Source of the DNA: JAFDVL01 sp043736395
Lineage (GTDB): Bacteria; Acidobacteriota; Blastocatellia; RBC074
Reading direction: 5' to 3'
Assembly: GCA_043736395.1 (NCBI GenBank)
Contig: JAYTCQ010000007.1
Location: 1-42,272, forward strand
DNA: 42,272 nucleotides
Shown here in pieces: positions 26,385-35,997 of this stretch. The position numbers and the translations under genes were made by a program. The notes beneath the pieces are model-generated. The model made no database searches. It was not told the origin of the DNA and saw nothing but the letters and a program-made list of their open reading frames with translations. Every line of letters begins with the position of its first letter. The first letter of the stretch is position 1.

Positions 26385-27563
26385 TTAAAACGAAGGCGCA
26401 GCGATTCTGCTCTTTTGCGTGACAACGCTAAGAAACTGTTGCGCAATCACCGGCCAGTTAAAATATTTCTCAACTTGCGCTCGCCCTTTGTCGGCAAACT
26501 CTTGCGCTTTCACAGGATTTGATAAGAGATCGTCTATTGCATACGCAAAGTCGGCGGCATCTTCGCCGAAGGAAACCCACCCTTGTCCCATCCTTTTCAC
26601 TTCATCAATCGGAGTGCAAATAATAGGCTTCCGCAACGCGGCGTACTCGAATAATTTAAGCGGTGACGAGCCATCCGAAACTGCATCCCTGGTAAAGGGA
26701 ACCAGACAGATTTTCATCGCTGCCATGCAATTCATGGCTTCTTCGTAGGGAAGGGCGCCGGTCAGATGTACGTTATGAAATTTACCGTCTTCAACTGTCT
26801 GTTTAATTTGCGGGAAGAGACGGCCTCCGCCGACGATTAGAAAATTTACGTGGCGCATGCGGCGTGCGACGCGCAGCATTAATTCAAAATCTACCCAGTA
26901 TTCAAAGGCTCCAACAAAGCCCACCCAAGGGCCTGGTTTCTCAGCAATCCATTCACTGGCTACACATTGATCAAGAGCGGTGAGATCGGCTCCGTTTGGC
27001 AACAGATGAGTTGTTTTCTTGATTTGATCCTTCAGGACACTCGACGCGACGGTCACAGTATCGGCCATTTCCAGCATCCGATTTTGAGTGTATTGCGCTG
27101 CGGCGAGGACTCCGGCTTTTCCGGCGATGCCACTTTCATACCCAAGCATCGCAATCAGATCATCAGCCATATCAAAATGTTTGTGGCACTCGACATTTTC
27201 CAGCAAACGGACTTGCGGGAGGTTGTAAACCAGCAAGAGATCAATTTTCTCTTCGGCGGTAAAGCGTCGCACCTGATCTACGGACGAAAGCGAGAGCAGA
27301 CCTTTTTTGAGCAGCTTGGATTTCGGGAGCTGCATTTGCATGAATCGTCGCAGTGCCTGTGGCGCTTCAAATTCGCTGATCGTCAGGTTCTTAATCTCAG
27401 TGGTGGGATTAATATCAGCAAAACTAATATCTCCCAACGCCATATTTGGGGCTTTCAGCACGAACACCTGATGTCCGATCAGGCAGAGCTGCGTGAGAAG
27501 TTGATGGTAACGGCTGCGGTTTGCAGAATCCCATTTAGCGAGGTAAGGGAATAAAATTTTCAT
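26385..27563 (-). CDS. GT4-family glycosyltransferase
   Basis: A 392-residue GT-B fold protein. Seen are FPYLAKWDSANRSRYHQLL at the N-terminus, LLPNGADLTAL, GFVGAFEYWVDFELM (start of the donor-binding half), VHLTGALPYEEAMNCMA and the donor-site stretch SPLKLFEYAALRKPIICTP. It probably moves a sugar from a nucleotide donor onto a surface glycan, in the cytoplasm. It follows the membrane GT2 gene on the same strand by 82 bases. The ribosome site is weak. Acceptor and donor cannot be told. Confidence 0.85.
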   Translation of the reverse strand: MKILFPYLAKWDSANRSRYHQLLTQLCLIGHQVFVLKAPNMALGDISFADINPTTEIKNLTISEFEAPQALRRFMQMQLPKSKLLKKGLLSLSSVDQVRRFTAEEKIDLLLVYNLPQVRLLENVECHKHFDMADDLIAMLGYESGIAGKAGVLAAAQYTQNRMLEMADTVTVASSVLKDQIKKTTHLLPNGADLTALDQCVASEWIAEKPGPWVGFVGAFEYWVDFELMLRVARRMRHVNFLIVGGGRLFPQIKQTVEDGKFHNVHLTGALPYEEAMNCMAAMKICLVPFTRDAVSDGSSPLKLFEYAALRKPIICTPIDEVKRMGQGWVSFGEDAADFAYAIDDLLSNPVKAQEFADKGRAQVEKYFNWPVIAQQFLSVVTQKSRIAAPSF

Positions 27564-27645
27564 AACGTGAGGTTGCGTTCAAAAACGTCAAGGTTAAAAA
27601 GTCGGAGGTGGTCAGTTCGACTCATAAATTCGTCCTTCACCATTC

Positions 27646-28854
27646 TCAGCGTCCAGCGCGTAACCATCCACGCTTAACTACCATCAGGGAAAAGCTGAGA
27701 ATCCAGATCATCAGATAGCGAGGAGTTGCGAGCAAATCTCGCAGGTATTCTTTCCAGTTGCTAATTAACGGAGCTGCGGCCAAATAATAGAAAGCATCAA
27801 AGCACAGCCCAACCAGTGAAAAATACAGTAAAATCACAACAAATAACTGATTCGTGAAACCTGATAGCCATAAGATCAGCATTGTCGCGAAAATGCCCAT
27901 CCGGCTGACCATTAATAAAATCTTCGGACGTAAAAAAAGTAGTGGTAATAAGAACCAAGCGCTGAGTCCACCACTCTTTAATGCTAAAAATATTTCGCGC
28001 CAATGACTTTTTAGGACTTGTAATTGTCCGCGAAACCAGCGCGCTCTTTGATTTGCTACGCCTCGCTCTTTCTGCGGCTTCGGATCAAAAATCACTGCTT
28101 CGGAAAGAAACATTATGTTGGCTTTTTTCAGCGCTAACAGCACATCTAACTCCAAATCTTCAGCTAAAGTATGCAGCTGCGGCGCAAGCTCTGCCAGTAG
28201 TTCAGCCTTGATGGCCATCCCGGTTCCACGCAAGGGAATTTGCCATCCATAACGAGTGCGAGTGGTGTCGTCAACGAGCTGCATTAAGACTTCAGACCAT
28301 CCCGCCAGGCGTCCTGATTGCGTTGTAGCGAGCGGCTTCACAAAGGCTTGCACTGCATCAGCGCCCGTCTCAAAAGCATTTTTCAGCGCTTCTAATGTTC
28401 CTGTTTGAATCTGGCTATCGGCATCAAGAACAACAACGATTTCGTCGGATTTCCATTCACTGCGGTAATTATTCAGCCACCATTCGAGGACTGCACCTTT
28501 GCTGGCTTTTCCTCCACTTCTTGAAGAGACATTGACGCCTTCCAGGAGTGCTTCGGCGGCAGTATTATCGGAGCAATTATCCGCCACAATCCACAATCGC
28601 GCCTCAGGCCATTCGCGCAGATGTGGAATTAGAGCTGCCACCGTTTGCCCGATTACTCCGGCTTCATCACGGGCGGCAATCAGGATAACTGCGCCGTTGA
28701 CAATGGTGATTTTTTGCGCGGCTACTTCTTTTTTGGGGATTATGCGCAGGCACAGGAGAATGCCGCGAAGCAGGCTGTCAAAGATCAATAACGTGCCCAT
28801 CACGATTCCAATCAGCGCAGTAAAAATCAGTAAAAAATCACTTGATGAAGGCAT
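27646..28854 (-). CDS. Membrane GT2-family glycosyltransferase
   Basis: A 402-residue membrane enzyme. One N-terminal helix (about 7-37) precedes a GT2 catalytic domain with ILIAARDEAGVIGQT, VADNCSDNTA, VVVLDADSQ (DxD for metal and donor), LAEDLELD (acceptor-side acid) and RARWFRGQ (the QxxRW-like motif of processive or membrane GT2 enzymes, here NQRARW). Three or four helices follow from about 295. The layout resembles cellulose- or N-glycosyl-transferase-like synthases, so it may polymerise a glycan or start it on a lipid. The start codon lacks a clear ribosome site. Confidence 0.82.
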   Translation of the reverse strand: MPSSSDFLLIFTALIGIVMGTLLIFDSLLRGILLCLRIIPKKEVAAQKITIVNGAVILIAARDEAGVIGQTVAALIPHLREWPEARLWIVADNCSDNTAAEALLEGVNVSSRSGGKASKGAVLEWWLNNYRSEWKSDEIVVVLDADSQIQTGTLEALKNAFETGADAVQAFVKPLATTQSGRLAGWSEVLMQLVDDTTRTRYGWQIPLRGTGMAIKAELLAELAPQLHTLAEDLELDVLLALKKANIMFLSEAVIFDPKPQKERGVANQRARWFRGQLQVLKSHWREIFLALKSGGLSAWFLLPLLFLRPKILLMVSRMGIFATMLILWLSGFTNQLFVVILLYFSLVGLCFDAFYYLAAAPLISNWKEYLRDLLATPRYLMIWILSFSLMVVKRGWLRAGR

Positions 28855-29301
28855 TCTAAAACCTGATCAGAATTATCCAAAAAAGATAACCATCGGGACA
28901 AATTAGTTAAGCCAAAACTAACTATTGGAAGTAGGGCAGAAGCGCTGTTCGGAGAAGTTTTAGGGGTTCCATCAGCATTGGGCTTTATAATAAATTGCCA
29001 GTGAGGAACAAGCGCAACAAACAGAGATTATCCGTGAACGACTTGAGAGTCAAATCATCTTTTACATGGAAGAACTTAGAATTTTATTGACTTGCTCAAG
29101 AGCGTCCTTTATAAGATTCAACGTGATAGACTTTGTTGTCTGATCACCAAAATCTTTATGCCCACATTGGGAACCGGAATAGTTCAGGCTTGATTCATCA
29201 TCCTCACGAACAACTTCTAAATTCGCCATTGTCTCTGATGCTTACTTGTACAAAAGTTGGCTTTTTGTCCAGCATCAAAATTAATCAGGCAATTTATCAT
29301 T
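28855..29301. other. Divergent gene-free gap
   Basis: These 447 bases separate the membrane GT2 gene (minus) from the ABC exporter (plus). It holds one good sigma-70-type promoter (listed separately) and a 5' leader of about 180 bases. An isolated TATAAT at 28986-28991 has no matching -35 box. I see no gene in it; the in-frame TTG at 29257 would only add a non-homologous 15-residue lead to the permease. Confidence 0.5.
29087..29115 (+). promoter_or_regulatory. Sigma-70-type promoter for the ABC exporter operon
   Basis: TTGACT at 29087-29092 and TATAAG at 29110-29115 are separated by exactly 17 bases, each one base from the consensus. Transcription would start near 29122, leaving a leader of about 180 bases before the permease ATG at 29302. 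Prediction from sequence only. Confidence 0.6.
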
Positions 29302-30126
29302 ATGGAAAATACTCTTCCGATTTACGATTCGTCCGTACGTCGCTCACCATTAATCGAAGAGCTGGTGGAGTTATATCGTTATCGCGATTTAATTGTTCAG
29401 CTCGTCGCCCGAAATATCAAAACTCGTTATAAAAGGTCAGTCATGGGAGTCCTTTGGACCATGCTCAATCCGTTGTTCATGATGGGAGTCCTGACGCTGG
29501 TTTTTTCTTCGATGTTTCAATTACAGACGAAGTATTACGCCGTGTACGCGCTCAGCGGTTTAGTCTGCTGGAATTTTTTTGCGCAGACTACCAGCGCGGC
29601 CATGAGCGAACTATTATGGGGTGGAAACCTCATGAATCGGATATATATCCCCCGTGCTGTCTTTGCCGCCTCAGCGCTCGGGACTGGAATTGTTAATCTT
29701 TTACTTTCCATTGTGCCGCTGCTTTTGATCATGCTGATCACAGGCGTTCCGCTGACGCCGTGGATTTTATTTATCCCGATTCCTCTCATTTTATTGGCGA
29801 TGTTTACGATCGGCGTCGCGCTATTTCTTTCGACCTTAGCGACGTATTTTGCTGATGTATTGGATATTTTTCAGTTGTTGCTGACGACCTGGATGTACCT
29901 GACTCCCATTGTCTATCCGAAAGAAATCATTCCCGAAAAATATCGCTGGCTCTTCAATTTGAATCCGATGTATCACCTCGTTGAGGTCTTTCGCGCCCCA
30001 TTTTATGCAGGTTGGTTGCCGGGCTGGAAAACCGTTTTAGTTTCCACGATTGCGGCCATCGTTTCGATGCTCTTTGGCTGGAGCTTTTTTGCAAGGAGGG
30101 CGGATGGTCTCCCCTATCGAATCTGA
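29302..30126 (+). CDS. ABC-2 type polysaccharide export permease (Wzm/TagG-like)
   Basis: A 274-residue inner-membrane protein with about six helices. The cytoplasmic N-terminus carries the typical ELYRYRDLIVQLVARNIK and TRYKRSVMGVLWTMLNP motifs of polysaccharide ABC-2 permeases, and the C-terminal half has LTTWMYLTPIVYP and FNLNPMYHLVEVFRAPFY. With the ATPase encoded next it would export a lipid-linked glycan. The ATG at 29302 is preferred over an upstream in-frame TTG. Its last 23 bases overlap the ATPase gene, showing translational coupling. Confidence 0.92.
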   Translation: MENTLPIYDSSVRRSPLIEELVELYRYRDLIVQLVARNIKTRYKRSVMGVLWTMLNPLFMMGVLTLVFSSMFQLQTKYYAVYALSGLVCWNFFAQTTSAAMSELLWGGNLMNRIYIPRAVFAASALGTGIVNLLLSIVPLLLIMLITGVPLTPWILFIPIPLILLAMFTIGVALFLSTLATYFADVLDIFQLLLTTWMYLTPIVYPKEIIPEKYRWLFNLNPMYHLVEVFRAPFYAGWLPGWKTVLVSTIAAIVSMLFGWSFFARRADGLPYRI

Positions 30127-30922
30127 TTTGGAATTAAAAAGTAGTCTTCAAGACAGTGCGATTTGGTTGGAAAATGTTTCCGTGCAATATCGTGTTCCGC
30201 GTGAAAGAATTACTTCTATCAAGGAATACGCGATTCGAAAGATCCGCGGTCAAATCAAGCACGATAATTTTTCAGCTTTGCGGGAAATTAGTTTTGGTGT
30301 CAAACCAGGCGAAGTAGTTGGTATCATTGGAAGAAATGGCGCCGGGAAGAGTACACTCCTTCGTGTCATTTCCCGTGTCATTCAGCCCACCTTTGGCCGT
30401 GTTGTTGTGCGAGGAAAAATCGCCCCATTGCTGGAACTCGGCGCTGGGTTTCATCCTGAATTAAGCGGTCGGGAAAATGTATTCTTGAATGGAACATTGC
30501 TCGGTCATTCACACGCCAAAATGGTAAGTGTGATGGATGAAATAATTGATTTTTCCGAGCTGTGGGATTTTATTGACGCGCCGCTCAGAACATATTCAAG
30601 CGGAATGTACGTGCGCCTCGGCTTTGCCGTAGCGACCGCCATTCGACCGGATATTCTGATCATTGATGAAGTCCTCGCCGTTGGCGATGAGCAGTTCAGA
30701 GTTAAATGTCAGAAAAAAATTGATGAGTATAAACTTGCCGGAACGACGATTTTATTAGTTGCGCATGACTCAAATTTAATCTCCGAATTTTGCCAACGTG
30801 TAATCTGGCTGGATCGCGGTCGAATTCGGACGAATGGCTTGGCAAGGGATGTAATTCAGGAATACAAAATGGCTGGAATAGTGACTCCTCCTGAACCGAC
30901 TATCGCTGCCATGGCTAACTAA
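30104..30922 (+). CDS. Polysaccharide ABC exporter ATPase (Wzt/TagH-like)
   Basis: A 272-residue ATPase. It has Walker A GIIGRNGAGKST, the signature YSSGMYVRLGF typical of polysaccharide exporters, Walker B DILIIDEVLAVGD and a switch histidine in LLVAHDSN. AAGGAGG stands 4 bases before the ATG, an almost perfect ribosome site that decides the start. The protein ends shortly after the nucleotide-binding domain: it lacks the C-terminal carbohydrate-binding domain with which some Wzt proteins recognise capped O-antigen. Export would therefore not depend on that kind of end recognition. Confidence 0.93.
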   Translation: MVSPIESDLELKSSLQDSAIWLENVSVQYRVPRERITSIKEYAIRKIRGQIKHDNFSALREISFGVKPGEVVGIIGRNGAGKSTLLRVISRVIQPTFGRVVVRGKIAPLLELGAGFHPELSGRENVFLNGTLLGHSHAKMVSVMDEIIDFSELWDFIDAPLRTYSSGMYVRLGFAVATAIRPDILIIDEVLAVGDEQFRVKCQKKIDEYKLAGTTILLVAHDSNLISEFCQRVIWLDRGRIRTNGLARDVIQEYKMAGIVTPPEPTIAAMAN

Positions 30923-31297
30923 TGTCCATTAATTGGTAACTGAATCAGGAACAATATTTTTTAGAATGCCTCCTCTGGAAATTCGTGATGAAGATTTGAT
31001 TCAGACATGATTCACTCCGGCAAAATTGTGAATTTATTAATCCGATTTTGGTGAGATGATGCAAAATTTCCCCCAATACCTGAGCCGTTCCAAGAGCCTC
31101 GAACGTGAACAGGTACTGCTGGTTGCCTCTAACTCGCAGACAACTCATTCAATCACAATGAACACCCAGCTACCAAAAGCCGTTACCTTTTCGATTGGCT
31201 CAGAGGCGATGAGTCTGGCATATAGCCCTTGATAACTTTGGTCAAACTCTTGACCGCCTACGTTTTTGAGTGAGTAAATTAATGTGAGGAAATAACT
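30923..31297. other. Gap between exporter and FAD oxidoreductase
   Basis: These 375 bases lack a recognised gene. A plus-strand ORF at 31056-31232 (58 residues, starting MMQNFPQYLS) is open and less AT-rich than its surroundings, with GGTGAG close before the ATG. It could be a small gene or the remnant of a larger one; I recognise no family. No clear promoter or terminator is seen. Confidence 0.35.
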
Positions 31298-32518
31298 ATG
31301 CGTGTAGCAGTTTTAGGCGGAGGACTTCAAGGCGCGTGTGTCGCCATGGAATTAGCTTCTGCTGGAATTTCGGTTGATCTTTATGACAAGAATGATCGGT
31401 TCCTGACACAGGCTTCAGCGCAGAATGAAGGTAAAATTCATCTTGGTTATGTCTACGCCAATGATCGAACTCTCAACACCGCCCGAACCATGGTTAAAGG
31501 AGCGATCAGTTTTTTACCACTTCTTCGGCGCTGGCTTGGAGGTGTGGTTGATTCGATTCCTGTCTCTGAACCCTTTAACTACGTGGTTCACACCGCGAGC
31601 CAGCTCAATATCGAAGAAATCGAAAGTCATTTTAAAAGCTCACAAGAAATTGCGGTTCAGGAAAGTAAGGCATTTCCGGTTGATTATTTCGGAGCGGATT
31701 ACCGGATGATTCCAGCCCGTTTATCTGAATCTCAATGTGATGCTTTGTATGATCGCCGCCTGACGGCAGCAGCATTCAAGACAGCCGAGGTCGGGATTGA
31801 TCCTGAGTTTCTAGCCGCTCTGGTTCGACGTCGCCTTGAAGCTGACCCAATGATCAATACCATGTTACAAACGCGAGTGATGAGTGTCTCTCCTCACAAT
31901 CAAAGTGTCGCTGTCGCTTTTGAGAGTAATGGCGAGGAACTTAACGAACGTTATGATCAGGTCGTGAATACTCTGTGGGATGGTCGGCTGGCAATTGACC
32001 GGACAGCCGGACTTGAACCGGATCGTCAATGGATGTATCGGATCAAACATTACCTGCGTGTGCGCGCTCCGGGTGTAGCGGCGAGTTTACCGTGTACGAC
32101 AATGGTGCTTGGAGCTTTTGGTGACATCGTCAATTACGGCAATGGTGAAGCGTATCTTTCCTGGTATCCAGCCGGAATGCGAGGCGTTTCCTCCGATTTC
32201 AGCCCACCCAAATGGCCGTTAATTCTTGATCAGCAAACCTCGATGGAAGTTCGGAACGCAATCCTGGCGGGTTTGGTTGGAATTGTCCCGACGGTCGCAA
32301 ATCTTATCCCTGAAAATATTGGATTATGGGAAGTTAAGGCTGGAATTATTTTTGCCTGGGGACAAACCGACATCAATGATCCTGCGAGCGTTCTGCACGA
32401 AAGGCACGCGATAGGCCCTCAATCGGTAGGCCGATACCACACCGTTGATACGGGCAAATTAACGACGGCTCCACTCTTTGGCAAAATGGTGGCCGACAGA
32501 ATTTTAAATCGAGGTTGA
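31298..32518 (+). CDS. FAD-dependent oxidoreductase (DAO family)
   Basis: A 406-residue flavoprotein. The N-terminal Rossmann motif is VAVLGGGLQGACVAMEL followed by an acidic strand end (VDLYDKN), and AQNEGKIHLGYVY matches the substrate-side loop of D-amino-acid-oxidase-like enzymes. The C-terminal part has IGPQSVGRYHTVDTGK. The family oxidises amino or hydroxy acids and sugars; within a glycan cluster it may modify a sugar or glycan precursor, which is inference. GAGGAAA precedes the ATG. The next gene begins 6 bases after the stop, so both form an operon. Confidence 0.8.
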   Translation: MRVAVLGGGLQGACVAMELASAGISVDLYDKNDRFLTQASAQNEGKIHLGYVYANDRTLNTARTMVKGAISFLPLLRRWLGGVVDSIPVSEPFNYVVHTASQLNIEEIESHFKSSQEIAVQESKAFPVDYFGADYRMIPARLSESQCDALYDRRLTAAAFKTAEVGIDPEFLAALVRRRLEADPMINTMLQTRVMSVSPHNQSVAVAFESNGEELNERYDQVVNTLWDGRLAIDRTAGLEPDRQWMYRIKHYLRVRAPGVAASLPCTTMVLGAFGDIVNYGNGEAYLSWYPAGMRGVSSDFSPPKWPLILDQQTSMEVRNAILAGLVGIVPTVANLIPENIGLWEVKAGIIFAWGQTDINDPASVLHERHAIGPQSVGRYHTVDTGKLTTAPLFGKMVADRILNRG

Positions 32519-32524
32519 GTTTTC

Positions 32525-33643
32525 ATGTCCAAGATTCCTGACGTCACTATCGGGGTGCCTGTCTATCGTGGCGAACTTTTTATTGAGGATGCTCTTCGTT
32601 CAATTCAGCGTCAAACTCATCAAAATTTCAAAGTGCTTATTTCGCTGGACGGAGCTGACCCAGCCTCAGAAAAACTGTGCCAGCCGTTTCTTCAGGACAC
32701 TCGTTTCAAGTTAGTTGTCCAGCCGGAAAGGTTAGGTTGGGTTGGCAATCTCAACTGGTTGATGGAACAAGTGGAAACACCCTATTGGTATTTTCATCAG
32801 CAGGATGATTTAGTTGATCCGCGTTACCTCGAAGTACTGCTGGAGAAGGCGGAACAGCACCCAGAAGCGGCTATCGTGTATTGCGATATGGCGACATTCG
32901 GCAGTTTAAATGAGAAGTTTACACATTCGCCCGTTTTAGGCACAGCCCCGGCGCGTTTGCTGATAATGCTTCACGAACATCATTCAGCTGTCCCCTTTCG
33001 TGGGCTGACCCGGCTTGAAGCGCTCCGTCAAGTCGGTGGAATTCCTGTCAATGAAGTTGAAAATTTTTCTGTTGATACGGCCTGGGTAGCAGCCATCGCT
33101 CGATCAGGAGAACTTCTGCGAGTTCCGGTCGAGCTGTATCAGAAACGGTATCATTCAGAAAATATTCATACGAAATGGGCGCAATGGCCTTTCGAAAAGC
33201 GCATTAAAGCCTGGGTCATCCATTGCACCCAAATGCTCGAACAGGCGATGCAGGTGGAGGCAACGTTGCAGGAGCGCTGCTTACTTTGGCTGGCAGCAGT
33301 CAGTCGCCTGGTCTCGCCTCGGACAGCGATTGGGTATATTCCGGTTGCAAGCCTGACTGAAGTTGAACGCCAGCGATTGCTTGACGAGTTTTTCAATCAG
33401 GTGCAGCACATCAGGAAGCTGGAAGTCACCGTCTGGCTTGAGACAGAATGGGAAAGCATCCGCCAATGGACAACAGGGTTTTATTGGTTTTTAGGCAATG
33501 AATCCGGTGATGGACTTAAAGAGGAAAAAGACCTAAGACTGCAGGAATTACAACATATTCAAAATTCAAAAGCCTGGCGCTTAATGGTTCAGTGGTGGGA
33601 TTTTCGTAATCGAATCCGCGCCATCAATCTCTTTCGTCGGTAG
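32525..33643 (+). CDS. GT2-family glycosyltransferase with C-terminal helical tail
   Basis: A 372-residue GT-A enzyme. Motifs are TIGVPVYRGELFIEDALRS, ISLDGADPAS, RLGWVGNLNWLME and WYFHQQDDLVDPRY (QDD is the metal and donor site). After the catalytic part a helical tail (about 330-372) ends with NSKAWRLM and a basic segment, a tail often seen in glycan-cluster enzymes that touch the membrane. It starts 6 bases after the FAD gene. The gene runs into a convergent methyltransferase with only 6 bases between stops, so no separate terminator fits. Confidence 0.85.
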   Translation: MSKIPDVTIGVPVYRGELFIEDALRSIQRQTHQNFKVLISLDGADPASEKLCQPFLQDTRFKLVVQPERLGWVGNLNWLMEQVETPYWYFHQQDDLVDPRYLEVLLEKAEQHPEAAIVYCDMATFGSLNEKFTHSPVLGTAPARLLIMLHEHHSAVPFRGLTRLEALRQVGGIPVNEVENFSVDTAWVAAIARSGELLRVPVELYQKRYHSENIHTKWAQWPFEKRIKAWVIHCTQMLEQAMQVEATLQERCLLWLAAVSRLVSPRTAIGYIPVASLTEVERQRLLDEFFNQVQHIRKLEVTVWLETEWESIRQWTTGFYWFLGNESGDGLKEEKDLRLQELQHIQNSKAWRLMVQWWDFRNRIRAINLFRR

Positions 33644-33649
33644 TTTAGA

Positions 33650-34642
33650 TCACGATTTTATTGTGCTTATCAACGCACGAAGCTTCCATTTGGTTTTTGA
33701 CCAGAGCACCTTAAATTTTTTTGTTATCGAAGCGTTGTCTGTTTGGAGGTGGTTAATGATTCTATGCAAATGTTCAATTTCCAAACGCTGATTTCTTAGT
33801 TTGTCGGTAGCCTGAGAATCTAACGCGCGAAATGTTTCTGCCATGATTCCATCGGCTTCTGCCACGTGAGAAGCTACTTCGACCGGGGCTTTTAGCTTTT
33901 CAGAAATTTTGTTGATGGCAATTTCCTGATTCGTAGCCACTATGATCAGGAATCTGTAGCTAGGCTCACGATAGTCATAGGGCGAGAGCCGTTCATTGTA
34001 AATCCGATTGAGTGATTCGAAGAGGGTGTGATCGGATTGATTATGTTGCAGGTCAAAGTAAATGAGTATTTGATGAATCCACCGATAGACGTAATTGCAC
34101 GGAAGTATTACCACGTCGCTGGCTCCAAGCGCTTTGAATGATTCCAGCGTTTTCTCAACTGGTTCTAATCCAAATTCTATATGTTGTTGCAGTGGTTCAA
34201 ATCGTTCCGCATATTTTCCCCAGATAAAATCGAAAACTACCCGGTCAAATCGGCTGACGATTTCGTTGCCACGAGGAGCGCCAAGCAGGACTAATCCATC
34301 GGTGACTCGAAGCATTTCGCTCAAAAGTTCCGGTCGAAACTCGGCTGGAATATGCTCATACATATCAGAAACCAGGCAAGCATCAAACGATTTATCTTCG
34401 TAAGGAATTCGCAACGGACGGTTGATGGTGGGCTGATTATCTTCGTGTGTGGCGTAGCGTTCAATCAAAGCCTCCGGGAGATAATCGTGAAGTCCTGTTT
34501 CTCTTCTGGACAATTCAAGGACGCGCGGCTGATGAATGGAACGCTGGTTTGCCGCTTCACGAATGCAGGCGGCAATCTGCATCATGTTTTGATACGAATC
34601 AAAAACGCGTCCTAAGAGACTTTGATCAGGATGAGAAATCAT
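33650..34642 (-). CDS. Class I methyltransferase with coiled-coil tail
   Basis: A 330-residue protein. The methyltransferase core includes RVLELSRRETGLHDYLP (motif I region), FDACLVSDMYEHIP and MLRVTDGLVLLGAP. From about 265 a helical stretch predicted as coiled coil leads to a basic, amphipathic end with WSKTKWKLRAL, likely to lie on the membrane. It overlaps the glmM stop by the ATGA arrangement, so it is translated with glmM. It probably methylates a sugar or a chain end in the glycan cluster; chain capping is possible but not shown. Confidence 0.78.
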   Translation of the reverse strand: MISHPDQSLLGRVFDSYQNMMQIAACIREAANQRSIHQPRVLELSRRETGLHDYLPEALIERYATHEDNQPTINRPLRIPYEDKSFDACLVSDMYEHIPAEFRPELLSEMLRVTDGLVLLGAPRGNEIVSRFDRVVFDFIWGKYAERFEPLQQHIEFGLEPVEKTLESFKALGASDVVILPCNYVYRWIHQILIYFDLQHNQSDHTLFESLNRIYNERLSPYDYREPSYRFLIIVATNQEIAINKISEKLKAPVEVASHVAEADGIMAETFRALDSQATDKLRNQRLEIEHLHRIINHLQTDNASITKKFKVLWSKTKWKLRALISTIKS

Positions 34643-35997
34643 GTGGCTAAATTTTCTTTGATCACTTTTGCCATTTCTTCTGCCTGCGCGCGGATTGTCA
34701 CCTCGTCTTTGCCTTCGATCATCACACGCGCCAGATTTTCAGTGCCGGAATATCGAAGCAGCAAGCGACCACTTCCATTCAATTCTGTATTTAGTTTATC
34801 AATCATTGATTTGATTGGAGCAACTGATTCGAGCGGAGGTTTACTGCCGACTTTGACATTAATAATGACTTGAGGATAACGGATAAATCCGGCAGTTAAG
34901 GCGGACAGGCTTTGTTGTGAATCCTGGATGACCCGCAGGACTTCAAGTCCGGTAATCATACCGTCACCTGCCAGGCTGATGCCGGGGAATATGACATGGC
35001 CGGATTGTTCGCCGCCAATGCTGCCACCATTTTTAATTAAATCTTCGAGGACATATTTATCGCCTACATTAGTGCGTACCAATTCAATGCCACGTGCCTG
35101 AAGCCCCAGTTCAAGACCGAGATTACTCATGACAGTCGCGACTACGCGATTGCCTTCGAGCTCATTTTTAGCGTGTAAATACTCGGCCATGACAAACAGA
35201 ATTTGATCGCCATCAATCAAATTTCCCTGCGCATCAACAAATAAAGAACGGTCGGCATCACCGTCAAACGCAATGCCGAGATCGGCTTGGGTCTCAACGA
35301 CTTTGGCTTGGAGTTGCTCTGTGTGCAACGCTCCGCAATCAAGGTTAATGTTGGTTCCGGTGGGAGAATTATTGATGGTCGTGACGGTCGCACCAAGTTC
35401 AGTAAAGAGCTTGGGAGCCAATAAAGACGCCGCTCCATTTGCGCAATCCAGGACAATTTTCAGTCCGTTCAAATCAAGTTTGCCACAAATTTCTTCTCGT
35501 AAAAATGCTAAATATTTTGTTTGTAAATCTGACTCGCGTTCAGCATTCCTCACGTAATCAACGTTTGCTATCACCGGCGCTGCTGAGGCGTCGGCTTTTA
35601 AATCCGCTTCGATGAGCTGCTCCATTGCTTCTTCTAGTTTTTGACCGGAAGGCGAAAAAACCTTCAGGCCATTGTCCTGAAATGGATTGTGCGAAGCAGA
35701 AATTACGATGCCCGCATCAGCGTTCAGCAGTCGTGTCAAATAGGCGACACCGGGAGTTGTAATCACACCAGCAGATTGGTAGCTGGCCTGCGCGGTAACG
35801 ATTCCACGAATGATCGCCGCTTCAATCCATTCACCCGATTCGCGCGTGTCGCGCCCAATGATAATGGAGGCTTTGCGTCCAAGATTTTTTTCAAGTTGAA
35901 CTGCCAGCGAAAATCCAAACCGTTCGATTGTGACAATGTCGAGTGGATATTTTCCGGCTTCGCCGCGCATTCCATCTGTTCCAAATAATTTACTCAT
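34639..35997 (-). CDS. glmM: Phosphoglucosamine mutase
   Basis: A 452-residue enzyme that converts glucosamine-6-phosphate to glucosamine-1-phosphate on the way to UDP-N-acetylglucosamine, needed for peptidoglycan and surface glycans. The N-terminus reads KLFGTDGMRG; the phosphoserine loop is SASHNPFQDNG with S102 at the usual place; the magnesium loop is FDGDADR; a sugar-binding GGEQSGHV follows; and RYSGTEN binds phosphate near the end. All key residues are intact and the length is normal. No strong ribosome site precedes the ATG. The downstream methyltransferase overlaps by 4 bases. Confidence 0.96.
   Translation of the reverse strand: MSKLFGTDGMRGEAGKYPLDIVTIERFGFSLAVQLEKNLGRKASIIIGRDTRESGEWIEAAIIRGIVTAQASYQSAGVITTPGVAYLTRLLNADAGIVISASHNPFQDNGLKVFSPSGQKLEEAMEQLIEADLKADASAAPVIANVDYVRNAERESDLQTKYLAFLREEICGKLDLNGLKIVLDCANGAASLLAPKLFTELGATVTTINNSPTGTNINLDCGALHTEQLQAKVVETQADLGIAFDGDADRSLFVDAQGNLIDGDQILFVMAEYLHAKNELEGNRVVATVMSNLGLELGLQARGIELVRTNVGDKYVLEDLIKNGGSIGGEQSGHVIFPGISLAGDGMITGLEVLRVIQDSQQSLSALTAGFIRYPQVIINVKVGSKPPLESVAPIKSMIDKLNTELNGSGRLLLRYSGTENLARVMIEGKDEVTIRAQAEEMAKVIKENLAT

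Noticed and set aside
30945..31148. Minus-strand 67-residue frame in the gap after the exporter
   Set aside because: No ribosome site, cysteine-rich and basic product, no family, and it overlaps a better plus-strand frame.
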